Source: Hetaerina americana
Taxonomy: Eukaryota; Arthropoda; Insecta; Odonata; Calopterygidae
Length of the DNA: 64,000 nucleotides
Direction: 5' to 3'
Assembly (NCBI GenBank): GCA_022747635.1
Contig: JAKTNV010000003.1
Span: forward strand, 49,395,475 to 49,459,474
Positions 26,011 to 36,718 of the stretch are shown in pieces; positions within the stretch are counted from its first letter, which is position 1; every line of letters starts with the position of its first letter. The notes beneath the pieces are model-generated. The model was not told where the DNA came from, searched no databases, and was given only the letters and a program-made list of their open reading frames with translations. Made by a program: the position numbers and the translations under genes.

Positions 26011-26545
26011 GAGCAGGCTTGTTAGTAGTAGGAGTAGATTTTGGGGAGGCACCGACAGCACAGGTTATTTGCACCATTAGGGATGGATGGGAAAGGAGAA
26101 AGAGTGGACAGAAACTCGGCGTCAGTATTAGCCTACTCATAACGTAGGCGCCAAAGGGTTCACAGCTTAACGTCCTATCCGACGGACGGCGTACTCAAAG
26201 TGCTCTTCACAAAGCACCTCAAGTGGAGATCGGGAGCAGGCATGTTTTGATAGTAGTTATTAGGGAAGGCTAGGCGATGGCTAAGGCCATTTGTACCATC
26301 AGGGATAGTTGGGAAATTGGGTAGGAGTAGGCTGTTAAGGGATTAGGGGAGGGTAGGAGTCGGTATTAACCTACTCTTAATAAAAGGTGGCAAGGCGTCC
26401 ACAGTTTAACGTGCCATCCGACGGACGTAGCACCCCACTTGCACTACTCTCCGCATAGCACCTCAATTAGGGATCGGGACAGCACTGAAAAGACCCTGTC
26501 ATTTCCAAAATTCAAACCCCGGCCCTTGGAGCGGGAGCAGGCATG
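26011..26545 (+). repeat. Two diverged ~225-245-bp direct copies plus a third fragment
   Basis: Copy A (about 26011-26232) and copy B (about 26236-26478) both begin GAGCAGGC. They share CACCATTAGGGATGG / TACCATCAGGGATAG, then CACAGCTTAACGTCCTATCC / CACAGTTTAACGTGCCATCC with GACGGACG following, then a GCACCTCAA...GATCGGGA end. A third start (GGGAGCAGGCATGTTTTA) is at about 26527. Between B and this start, TTCAAACCCCGG resembles a decayed B box, so these may be old tRNA-derived SINEs in tandem. They lie just upstream of the 335-bp array but are unrelated to it. Confidence 0.65.
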
Positions 26546-26628
26546 TTTTATGTTTACTTTTAGCGGACGCTCTCTGAGCGATATTTCAATACCAGACGTT
26601 TATTGAAATATAAAGAGAGGGAATTATG

Positions 26629-26640
26629 AAGATAATGAGT
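26629..26640. repeat. Target site duplication, left copy
   Basis: AAGATAATGAGT, identical to 30132-30143 on the far side of the array. Confidence 0.85.
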
Positions 26641-27178
26641 TCCAAAGAAACTGCGGGAGATGCCGCAACAGTAACTTTTAACGGAGTCATCCGCTAATGT
26701 GCATTTTAATGCAACAATTTCAGAGCGTAAAAATCATTCGCCTTGACTGGGACTCGAACCCAGATCCCTCAATATCCGGTCGAGTGCTTTAGCCACTTAA
26801 GCTACCGAGGCGTCCTCTTAAACTCTGAAATTTTGGGGCTTTTAAAGGAACTAGATGTTATGACGAAATACCGTACATACAATGTCACATGCATTCGTAG
26901 TCGTGCGCGAGGCGCCACTGTCCACGAGGTTAAAAGCCAACTTTAAACACGTATGGTGTTTTCCCTTTGACAAATTCCAAAGAAACTGCGGGAGATGCCG
27001 CAACAGTAACTTTTAACGGAGTCATCCGCTAATGTGCATTTTAATGCAACAATTTCAGAGCGTAAAAATCATTCGCCTTGACTGGGACTCGAACCCAGAT
27101 CCCTCAATATCCGGTCGAGTGCTTTAGCCACTTAAGCTACCGAGGCGTCCTCTTAAACTCTGAAATTTTGGGGCTTTT
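26641..27178 (-). repeat. Opposite-orientation block of the array (~1.6 units)
   Basis: Starts TTCCAAAGAAACTGCGGG, the reverse complement of the family's right terminus. It contains two - strand tRNA-like sequences at 26739-26811 and 27074-27146, 335 bp apart. It stops after GGGGCTTTT at 27178, where the direct block begins. TTT at 27176-27178 fits either block. Confidence 0.88.
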
Positions 27179-30131
27179 GGAATTTGTCAAAGGGAAAACA
27201 CCATACGTGTTTAAAGTTGGCTTTTAACCTCGTGGACAGTGGCGCCTCGCGCACGACTACGAATGCATGTGACATTGTATGTACGGTATTTCGTCATAAC
27301 ATCTAGTTCCTTTAAAAGCCCCAAAATTTCAGAGTTTAAGAGGACGCCTCGGTAGCTTAAGTGGCTAAAGCACTCGACCGGATATTGAGGGATCTGGGTT
27401 CGAGTCCCAGTCAAGGCGAATGATTTTTACGCTCTGAAATTGTTGCATTAAAATGCACATTAGCGGATGACTCCGTTAAAAGTTACTGTTGCGGCATCTC
27501 CCGCAGTTTCTTTGGAATTTGTCAAAGGGAAAACACCATACGTGTTTAAAGTTGGCTTTTAACCTCGTGGACAGTGGCGCCTCGCGCACGACTACGAATG
27601 CATGTGACATTGTATGTACGGTATTTCGTCATAACATCTAGTTCCTTTAAAAGCCCCAAAATTTCAGAGTTTAAGAGGACGCCTCGGTAGCTTAAGTGGC
27701 TAAAGCACTCGACCGGATATTGAGGGATCTGGGTTCGAGTCCCAGTCAAGGCGAATGATTTTTACGCTCTGAAATTGTTGCATTAAAATGCACATTAGCG
27801 GATGACTCCGTTAAAAGTTACTGTTGCGGCATCTCCCGCAGTTTCTTTGGAATTTGTCAAAGGGAAAACACCATACGTGTTTAAAGTTGGCTTTTAACCT
27901 CGTGGACAGTGGCGCCTCGCGCACGACTACGAATGCATGTGACATTGTATGTACGGTATTTCGTCATAACATCTAGTTCCTTTAAAAGCCCCAAAATTTC
28001 AGAGTTTAAGAGGACGCCTCGGTAGCTTAAGTGGCTAAAGCACTCGACCGGATATTGAGGGATCTGGGTTCGAGTCCCAGTCAAGGCGAATGATTTTTAC
28101 GCTCTGAAATTGTTGCATTAAAATGCACATTAGCGGATGACTCCGTTAAAAGTTACTGTTGCGGCATCTCCCGCAGTTTCTTTGGAATTTGTCAAAGGGA
28201 AAACACCATACGTGTTTAAAGTTGGCTTTTAACCTCGTGGACAGTGGCGCCTCGCGCACGACTACGAATGCATGTGACATTGTATGTACGGTATTTCGTC
28301 ATAACATCTAGTTCCTTTAAAAGCCCCAAAATTTCAGAGTTTAAGAGGACGCCTCGGTAGCTTAAGTGGCTAAAGCACTCGACCGGATATTGAGGGATCT
28401 GGGTTCGAGTCCCAGTCAAGGCGAATGATTTTTACGCTCTGAAATTGTTGCATTAAAATGCACATTAGCGGATGACTCCGTTAAAAGTTACTGTTGCGGC
28501 ATCTCCCGCAGTTTCTTTGGAATTTGTCAAAGGGAAAACACCATACGTGTTTAAAGTTGGCTTTTAACCTCGTGGACAGTGGCGCCTCGCGCACGACTAC
28601 GAATGCATGTGACATTGTATGTACGGTATTTCGTCATAACATCTAGTTCCTTTAAAAGCCCCAAAATTTCAGAGTTTAAGAGGACGCCTCGGTAGCTTAA
28701 GTGGCTAAAGCACTCGACCGGATATTGAGGGATCTGGGTTCGAGTCCCAGTCAAGGCGAATGATTTTTACGCTCTGAAATTGTTGCATTAAAATGCACAT
28801 TAGCGGATGACTCCGTTAAAAGTTACTGTTGCGGCATCTCCCGCAGTTTCTTTGGAATTTGTCAAAGGGAAAACACCATACGTGTTTAAAGTTGGCTTTT
28901 AACCTCGTGGACAGTGGCGCCTCGCGCACGACTACGAATGCATGTGACATTGTATGTACGGTATTTCGTCATAACATCTAGTTCCTTTAAAAGCCCCAAA
29001 ATTTCAGAGTTTAAGAGGACGCCTCGGTAGCTTAAGTGGCTAAAGCACTCGACCGGATATTGAGGGATCTGGGTTCGAGTCCCAGTCAAGGCGAATGATT
29101 TTTACGCTCTGAAATTGTTGCATTAAAATGCACATTAGCGGATGACTCCGTTAAAAGTTACTGTTGCGGCATCTCCCGCAGTTTCTTTGGAATTTGTCAA
29201 AGGGAAAACACCATACGTGTTTAAAGTTGGCTTTTAACCTCGTGGACAGTGGCGCCTCGCGCACGACTACGAATGCATGTGACATTGTATGTACGGTATT
29301 TCGTCATAACATCTAGTTCCTTTAAAAGCCCCAAAATTTCAGAGTTTAAGAGGACGCCTCGGTAGCTTAAGTGGCTAAAGCACTCGACCGGATATTGAGG
29401 GATCTGGGTTCGAGTCCCAGTCAAGGCGAATGATTTTTACGCTCTGAAATTGTTGCATTAAAATGCACATTAGCGGATGACTCCGTTAAAAGTTACTGTT
29501 GCGGCATCTCCCGCAGTTTCTTTGGAATTTGTCAAAGGGAAAACACCATACGTGTTTAAAGTTGGCTTTTAACCTCGTGGACAGTGGCGCCTCGCGCACG
29601 ACTACGAATGCATGTGACATTGTATGTACGGTATTTCGTCATAACATCTAGTTCCTTTAAAAGCCCCAAAATTTCAGAGTTTAAGAGGACGCCTCGGTAG
29701 CTTAAGTGGCTAAAGCACTCGACCGGATATTGAGGGATCTGGGTTCGAGTCCCAGTCAAGGCGAATGATTTTTACGCTCTGAAATTGTTGCATTAAAATG
29801 CACATTAGCGGATGACTCCGTTAAAAGTTACTGTTGCGGCATCTCCCGCAGTTTCTTTGGAATTTGTCAAAGGGAAAACACCATACGTGTTTAAAGTTGG
29901 CTTTTAACCTCGTGGACAGTGGCGCCTCGCGCACGACTACGAATGCATGTGACATTGTATGTACGGTATTTCGTCATAACATCTAGTTCCTTTAAAAGCC
30001 CCAAAATTTCAGAGTTTAAGAGGACGCCTCGGTAGCTTAAGTGGCTAAAGCACTCGACCGGATATTGAGGGATCTGGGTTCGAGTCCCAGTCAAGGCGAA
30101 TGATTTTTACGCTCTGAAATTGTTGCATTAA
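27176..30131 (+). repeat. Direct tandem block, 335-bp period (~8.8 units)
   Basis: Units start (GGAATTTGTCAAAGGG) at 27179, 27514, 27849, 28184, 28519, 28854, 29189, 29524 and 29859. The last is cut at 30131 after TTGCATTAAA. Each unit holds a + strand tRNA-like sequence, at 27346-27418, 27681-27753, 28016-28088, 28351-28423, 28686-28758, 29021-29093, 29356-29428, 29691-29763 and 30026-30098. A T5 run lies 5 bases after each tRNA-like sequence. A 10-bp inverted repeat (AATTTCAGAG / CTCTGAAATT) flanks it. The 67-codon reverse-strand frame repeated in each unit is a by-product of the repeat. Confidence 0.92.
27346..27418 (+). repeat. tRNA-like sequence, first direct unit (representative)
   Basis: A 73-nt cloverleaf with U8, A14, GG at 18-19, A21, TTC at 54-56 and A58 in the right places. 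Stems are GCCTCGG/TCAAGGC (one C-A mismatch, one G-T), GCTT/AAGC, CTCGA/TTGAG and CTGGG/CCCAG. The loop CCGGATA would give anticodon GGA (Ser), but the variable loop is only 4 nt where a Ser tRNA has a long arm, and residue 33 is C. So it is a tRNA mimic or derivative, not a normal isoacceptor. Internal A and B boxes and the TTTTT at about 27424 could support a short Pol III transcript. Confidence 0.75.
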
Positions 30132-30143
30132 AAGATAATGAGT
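30132..30143. repeat. Target site duplication, right copy
   Basis: AAGATAATGAGT, matching 26629-26640. Confidence 0.85.
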
Positions 30144-33100
30144 CTTCACACGACAAAGAATATTAAATTTCAGAAACTGATGATTAATCTTCTGATAAAA
30201 ATGAGATATTAGAATATTTAATCTTATTTTAAACTGCGGCGGTATAATGCAGTAAAAAACACTGAGAACTTACTCTGGCTGAAATTGACTCGGGGGATAG
30301 TGCCAGCCTCCTCCTACAAAGCCCTCGGTGTCTTAAATTCGCAAATTCAAATTAGGGCGGGTCAGTTTTATTCCTCATGATGCCATTTGGTTTTCATGAA
30401 AGTCTCTGGGGGGTCAAAAGCTCGACCTATATGGCCACTACTTCAGAAACGTTCTTTCTTCGATTCTCCTAACATAACAGAAAGATATAACGAGGGAATG
30501 TTGGATAAATGTCGTGGGGTGGCGACCGAATGCTCTGCTGCATGAGATAATCCTATGCGTCCAGTGTATACGTAACTACTAATAACATCAGCTGATATGC
30601 TTGCTATGGTAGAAATCCTTTACCTTGACTATTAAATAATACCTGACTCTTACTGCAATAGTTAATGGCAGAAGCTTTCGGGCATCATAGAATTAAGATT
30701 TGCAGTGGTATCCCAAGTATACCATCAATGGAAGTCAGTCATCCATGAGCAGTTAGTCACACTTCGTACATTTATGAAAATATTTTGAATTTTCAAACGG
30801 TTTAGCGATATTTTCTTAATCTGCGCCAGTTGCTGACGACCAATGGTTCATACGTCCATGAATTAAGATAAGAAACAAAGAAATGGGTGGAATACCCTCA
30901 AGAAAGAAATTACGAGTTGACCAAACTTTCATGCACGTGTTTTTCTCTTGCCTGAACATCAAAGGCTTTGGCCTCGAATGCCTTACCGTGGCTATTACGG
31001 TAGAGAGGCATTCGCCGCAATCAGAATAGAACAAAGGAAGGAGGATTTACGCGTGCGGATGGGAGCACGTGGGCTTAGAGTGGGGAAGCGCCAGGAGGGA
31101 CATGGGAGGGTTGGCGTGAGGCAGGGAGGAGAAGCGAGAGGAGCTAGTAGAGATGGTTGTATGATTTGTCAAGTCTCTGGAGCTAAGTCAGCGCCGTTGG
31201 AGGGCTTCACCTTTGTGTCATCCAGTCCGTGAATTTTATGGAGCTATTGCTGGGGTGGCTATTAACCCAGTAATTAGAACCCTATCGTGAATAATAGCGG
31301 TAGTAAACGAGCACATCTTTGATTTGTCGCGATGGATCAAAACTGAAACTTATCCAGCGAAATTGCCAACTGTCCGACATTAAATACCCAGAAGATGTTT
31401 TTAGTTGCGCACGGGCATTGCTTATTATAATTTTTCCCGATGAGGATTAAATCAAAATGTGAAGATTGGTTGGCTAGGAAAAGAGAGTGTAATGGAAGAA
31501 ATCCTTAAGATACCTTTCAAAGACGACATTCTTTACCAAAATGACACGAAGAAAATGGAAGAATATTCATTAGGAATGGCTAAGTAAGCAAAAATAAACT
31601 GGAGGTAAACCGTGAAAGAAAAACGTTAATAAACTAACGAAATAAATATAAAAAAACATGATTTGGAGCGAAACTTTTCCGGTAGCAGCATAATTTGGAG
31701 CTGTCAGCTATTCGTTAATGAAAGTCTAACGTTAAAAAGCATTGCCGATATTAATACTGAGGTGTCAATCGAGATTTGACTCATTGATTTGCCTTCGATC
31801 ATATTTGCATAAAGTTATTTAGGAAGCTAGATGACCGAGCGCAACGGTAAAAATGATATGGAGTTCGGAATGGCTGGAAGGTGAGATTATTCCTACCCGA
31901 GAGACGATGCAATGTGATTAGTTTTTATGGAAATGTATAATGAATGTGAATAATTATATAATGGAATTATTATCATAAGTATGTGCCTATATATTTACAA
32001 ATTTTACCAACACTATTTGGGTACACAAAACGCGAAGGAATTAATTGCATGAAGATTTAATCAGTAAACAATCCCATCATTTGTATTTAGTTACATGCAA
32101 GCATGGATTACCTACCTCGATTATTTCAACAGAGACCGATCGGTCGAGAAGGTCTTACATCCTGTGGGCAGTTTTTCTGTCACAGGTAGGAACCCTAATC
32201 CGCGCATGGATGGTCTATTTGTCACGACACGGAGTTTACTTTGAGGAAGTGACTGGGTGTCGGCTGCCAGAGCAGTTAGAGATCAAATAATTGAGCAAAA
32301 TACCTTTCAAGCTTCCGCAACCAAATAACACTAATTCTACGCAGGCCTTCTGCTTTGACCAGCGCTTCACATTACAATGAAGCTTCAAATGTACACTTAT
32401 GACGTCATCACTCAATTTGGTTAATGCTACGCATTAATGGAAAAGTTTAAAAACGGATGAACGTCTTCATGTAACTTTTTTACACAGGGCACGATGCCTG
32501 CAGTTTACTATGGTCACATTATTTTTCATCAACCAAAGTATTTTGCTAATAATACAAAATTATAGAACATTTTCAACTGTGTTGGAATGCAACTCATATC
32601 TTCACAAGGACATAAGAGATAGGATGAGGTTACGATTACATGATACAAAATCTATGGTTGTTTTTGCTGATGCATTGTCATTCACTCGGAGCTTTCGTAA
32701 TACACACGAGAAGGTGGAGTATTAGCCAACCCTGGATTTCAAGTAGACTTTAAGAATGTATAGCATAATATGTGTATGGTTCAGTTTGTCGTGCGCTATG
32801 AAAAACAAACTGGAAATTCGATCGCACACATCATTATAAGGAAACAAATTTGTCCTAGTAATTATCCAAGTTTTAAGTATAGAAAGTAGCAAAGAGTAAG
32901 TATCCTGTGAACAAGTATTGTCGCTAAGTTGTGAAACATTGTGCAACACTAAGAAAAAAATTGGAAGTAATCTCCTTAGCCACCATGCTCCATGAGAGGT
33001 AAAAAATACACGTAAGATAAAAGTGGGAAAATTATTGTATCCCGAATTTTTACATTAGAAAACCCTATAAAAATTTCAAGCGGTGTGATGACCTGATACC

Positions 33101-33297
33101 AGAACTTGATGGGAAGTCGCAGGTGGCGAAGGACCGATTAAAATAAGTGAATTTCACAGGTTATAAGGCATCGTTCCAGGCGAGTTCCACCCTCATCTGT
33201 CAAAACCAACCTTAGATTAAAAAATAGAAAAAGTATTTTATGTCCGACTGATTGAAGTGGTGGAAGCATATGATACATCGCAGTGATGGAAAATTAT

Positions 33298-33436
33298 ATA
33301 AGGTTATATGAAGTTAAGGTTATGTAAATAAATATAATAAGGTTATATATAAATAAATTTAAGGTTAAGGTTATATAGAAAAAAAAAGTTATATAAATAG
33401 TATAGAAGGTTATATAAAGTTAAGGTTATATGAATA
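33298..33436 (+). repeat. Imperfect minisatellite based on AAGGTTATATAAA
   Basis: Seven or so irregular repeats of AAGGTTATAT with variable AAAT or AAGTT spacers. No coding content. Confidence 0.75.
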
Positions 33437-35501
33437 TTAATACCAACAAAACAGAGTGTACCTCACATATACCTCCTAAATCATGCATTTTATACCTAAG
33501 CCTGGTATTGCTGATGAATCAGGAAATAAATTGCAAGTATGAAAATTCGAATGGAGCCTTAAAAACAGCACAATGAGGATAAATATGCTCACACCCTCGG
33601 ATAGAAATGGGACAAGAAAGACATAGATTGTACAAAAAAGGAAAACATCTTGAATTCCGTCCCAATCTAACAAACATTAATGAATTGTTAGCGTTTTTGA
33701 GACAGGAATCATTTCATTAAGTAAAACAGGATTGCTAATTTACATTGAATATCGAACCTAGTTCAAGCAGCTTTTTGTTAAGTAAACCTATCATCTATTA
33801 CCGACAAATTTCATCAGTCTTTATCTACACCTCAGTACTTTTCTCAGCGATTAAGTATTTTTTTGTCTAATGAAAGCCCACGGCACTGTCACAAATGTTG
33901 CCGAACTATGTCCCGTGGATAAACCTATGTACCGCGGAGGTGGTAATAGGTAACGCGGTGAAAAAATACTACTTCTATACCGCGTACATACAGACCCACA
34001 GCCCATCTACTCGTATGGTTCATTTGTCGGAAATTGATAGTCTATTCTAGAGGTATGCTTGGATTTGTGTGGATGAATCAGAGAAAACAACAAAAAAAAA
34101 CCATCCTCGTATGTTTTAACCATGAACCAACCCTGATGAAATCCAGTGACTACTTACCAAATATGATAATTTTGAGTCATCATTATCAATCAAATGTATG
34201 CTAAAACATACTTATATTATATAATTCTGAGAAGAAAATACTCAAAATGCTATGATATTACGTAATTAATTGAAATACAAACACGTTCATCATAATTCAC
34301 CACCATTTTGGTTTCACTCATCGTAAGTGGTCTCTCGCGACGCTGGATGTCTCTGTGTACCATACCCAGTGTCGATGCCATATGCCCTCGTATATGGTAC
34401 TTGGAGACTCTAAGATTGTAGTTAGTTGAGCATTAATATACTCTAATACAGCTAAGGTTTTCTGGGGTAGTTTGATCGTTTGCTTAATTTTTCTTGTTCC
34501 AAAAATGTAAAAAAATCATCTCCCTATGCATGGTAAAAAAATACTACTATAATTGATGCGTTGAATGAATAGTTAAACATTACCGAAGAAAAACGCAAAA
34601 AAATATGAAAAAATAATAATATTATGAAAATATTTTTATAACTGCAAATTTGACTCGGAGTCAATAATCTATGTGAAAAAAAGAAGTAGATATGATTTGT
34701 AATAAAGGTCGTATATGTTTTTAACTTTTGAGATAAATACAGTGTGCGACTGTAATACTTTGGAAATAGAGAGTAGAGCAAAGTTTAATTTATTTATAAA
34801 AGATAAATTACAAAAACATTTTGTAATTGCATGAATTTCCTAATTTCCTTATCTCATGTTACCATTTAATTATTGAAATTCAATGAAAAGGTTTTTCTTC
34901 CAAATACCCTTAATTAACTCGCCATTTCTTTTCCAAGTTCACTTGGCATTTTCTTTGAACTCATTTCCGAGGATCTTGTTTAATTCTTTTTTCTACCACT
35001 GTCATAATTGTTTTCTCATCCCATGACTCATCATGACTGATCACGACTCATCATTTTTTCTCTATATTTACACCCAAGTCCTTTAAATATTACTTTCAAT
35101 AAACTTGGGTCCAGTTTAACAATTGATACAGTCAGAATTTTTTACGACAGGTGTGTTCAATGAAATTATGCTTTCTGCATAAGTTTTCACCATAAATCAC
35201 ATAATTACATAGCTATTTAAGGTAGGCTTTAGGAGGCTCCTAAATACTATTTTACAGTGCACATCGCGGATACTTCATTTAGCCTAAACGCTTATATGCC
35301 CTGCATTTATTTAATTTCAGTTCTTCGCATGGCATAAATATAACAACACCAAAATCCAATCTCTAAATTTTCAATGAGTTTTTCTCGATACTGCATGCAC
35401 GGAATTTTAGTCGAATTGATCTGTGGTTAGAAAAATCAATACATATACTTTCCGTCAATATTTCATTGAGATGTACTTGAGATGGTGGACAAATTATTGT
35501 C

Positions 35502-35541
35502 AAAAACTAAACGCAGATCATTAGATCTGCGTTTAGTTTTT
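35502..35541. repeat. Perfect 18-bp palindrome with 4-nt loop
   Basis: Arm AAAAACTAAACGCAGATC (35502-35519), loop ATTA, exact complement at 35524-35541. It lies about 220 bp outside the PLE insertion at 35.76 kb. Confidence 0.92.
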
Positions 35542-35809
35542 TTGGGTATATGATGGGCACCTATACAAACCATATTTGTTAAAGCCCTATATTTTTCATT
35601 GATTTTATACTAATTTCCACATGCATTATTCGAAATAAACTATTGGGTTCACTAGTTACATGATTAGCTATTACTTTTTCCATTTGAATGAGATGAGTTA
35701 ATGAAATCAGGTTCACGATTTCATAAGGTTTTCGTTTTATATAAGGCTCATTAAAATATTGCAATGTATATTGAAAAAGAAAACTTGGTTTTTCCACATA
35801 AAATATTTA

Positions 35810-35852
35810 TTCACGACCTAGGTTTCGACGCTCAGCGTCATCTTCAGGTGAA
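35810..35852 (-). ncRNA. Hammerhead ribozyme (type I, PLE-associated)
   Basis: On the - strand: stem I TTCAC/GTGAA (5 bp); core CTGAAGA; stem II GACGC/GCGTC closing loop TGA, with one unpaired T between the core and stem II; core GAAA; stem III ACC/GGT with a 2-nt TA loop; and cleavage triplet GTC. The predicted cut follows C at 35815, between 35815 and 35814. PLEs are known to carry hammerheads in their terminal repeats, commonly with a very short stem III that may act better as a dimer. The extra T is the one departure from the textbook core. Activity is inferred, not shown. Confidence 0.8.
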
Positions 35853-36079
35853 ATACAGGCCAAAATCTTTCTTTATATAACAGAAGGAATGGGGAGGTGG
35901 GGGGTGGGTGTATGGATGTAAGAAAGGAAGAGGAGATAATGGGGGAGGGAAAGGAGCGGGATTGGGGTATTACTGTGAAGGAGGAGTCAAGGTTAGCCTC
36001 CGGGGGGGGGAGGGAGGGGTGGGGGAGGTTAAGGAAGCATGGTAGGGAAAGGGTTGCCTGGCGGGGGTCCGCCTTGGGG

Positions 36080-36675
36080 TTAGTGGAGATAGGACAAAGA
36101 GTTTGGGAGTTTAAGGTTGAGGAGGGGTGACCGGGAGTTACATAGCACGTCGTTCACAATATTACAGGTAGAATTCGCTCTTTCCAATATCTCCATATTT
36201 TCCAAAATGTCCAACCGGGGGCCTTTTCTTTCGAAATGGAGAAACTCCACGCTAAAATCACTTTTATGGTTCTGGTCAATCAAATGCTTGGCAAATTGAG
36301 ATTTTCCATTACCGTTCTTCAGGCAGGCCTGGTGCTCCTTCACTCGTTCTCGGAACTTCCTTCCCGTCTGACCTACGTAGACGGCGGAGCATTCACAGGT
36401 TAGCTTGTACACTCCGCTCCTTTCCGATTTTGGGATTTCGTCTTTGTTATTTGCGAGGATGTTTCGCAAGTTGCGTCTATTGTAAAAGGCTGGCTTTATC
36501 CGTTTTTTTGGTAACACTTTAGCGACCGAGAGAGACAACTGTCCTAGGAAGGTAAGCCTGCGCCACTTGGCTTCTGAGAAAACATTATGATTTAAACCAT
36601 ATATTAACAGCGTGCTTAGTTTTTTCCTTTTACTCTGGTATAAACGATCAATTAACTGGGGCGTGTAACCGTTGC
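36080..36675 (-). pseudogene. PLE C-terminal fragment: linker and GIY-YIG endonuclease
   Basis: The open frame runs to a stop at 36080-36082. The frame's first ATG is at 36682, inside the loop/arm-2 part of the palindrome. The genuine PLE sequence begins at about 36675 with NGYTPQLIDRLYQ. The endonuclease has GVYKLTC (about residues 90-96 of the frame), YVGQTGR (102-108) and RERVKEHQ (111-118), with Cys residues at 96 and 98, then HL and a conserved-looking FLHFERKGPR stretch. These are the GIY, YIG, Arg and Glu positions expected of the nuclease that nicks target DNA for PLEs. No RT domain is upstream, so the protein cannot be autonomous. The nuclease frame itself looks intact. Confidence 0.75.
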
Positions 36676-36697
36676 ACAGCAACGGTTACACGCCCCA
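36657..36697. repeat. Perfect 19-bp palindrome at the PLE 5' end
   Basis: Arm TGGGGCGTGTAACCGTTGC (36657-36675), loop ACA, exact complement 36679-36697. Pairing continues outward with one mismatch. One arm is natural PLE coding sequence, so the other is an inverted copy made at or after insertion. Confidence 0.92.
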
Positions 36698-36718
36698 ATT
36701 AGGTTGGTTGCAATGTAT

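Larger units (their letters stand above)
26629..30143 (-). mobile_element. Concatemer of 335-bp tRNA-like units inserted as one block, 12-bp target duplication
   Basis: The 3.49-kb body (26641-30131) lies between perfect 12-bp copies of AAGATAATGAGT (26629-26640 and 30132-30143). It contains about 1.6 units in one orientation (26641-27178), then about 8.8 units in the other (27176-30131). The outermost sequences are the same two termini found in the single insertions at 12.5 and 52.2 kb. Read on the - strand, it begins (TTAA)TGCAACAATTTCAGAG and ends CCGCAGTTTCTTTGGAA. Units appear identical wherever I compared them, implying recent origin or assembly of a homogeneous array. No protein is encoded. 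The target duplication around the whole array means the concatemer was inserted as a unit or grew inside a single earlier insertion. Confidence 0.88.
30144..35758. other. Intergenic, no gene seen
   Basis: AT-rich DNA. It holds a GA-rich patch at about 31030-31150, a short minisatellite at 33298-33436 and a palindrome at 35502-35541. Short frames here show no recognisable family. Confidence 0.55.
35759..36718 (-). mobile_element. Short Penelope-like element insertion with 11-bp target duplication
   Basis: The insert (35770-36707, 938 bp) is flanked by perfect TTGCAATGTAT copies at 35759-35769 and 36708-36718. In - orientation it has a snap-back inverted 5' end (palindrome 36657-36697), a frame covering the linker and GIY-YIG endonuclease (to the stop at 36080), a C-rich stretch (about 36070-35880), a hammerhead ribozyme (35852-35810) and a short tail ending GTTTTCTTTTTCAAT. 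The reverse transcriptase is missing, so the copy is a 5'-truncated, non-autonomous remnant. Confidence 0.8.

Noticed and set aside
26850..26885. Hammerhead ribozyme inside the 335-bp unit (GACGAAATACCGTAC on the + strand of the left block)
   Set aside because: Only a GACGAAA-like box is present. There is no CTGANGA box at the right distance (only CTAGATG), stem III does not form, and no proper cleavage triplet is placed. So I do not class the unit as a retrozyme.
27346..27418. Functional serine tRNA gene cluster
   Set aside because: C33 instead of U33, an acceptor mismatch and the absence of the long variable arm make a working Ser tRNA unlikely.
26743..30094. Ten identical 67-codon frames in the array, possibly a repeated small protein gene
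   Set aside because: The frame crosses the tRNA-like sequence on the opposite strand, has no recognisable motif, and repeats only because the DNA unit repeats.
26641..30131. CRISPR-like array
   Set aside because: There are no unique spacers between repeats; the whole 335-bp unit repeats, and the context is eukaryotic.
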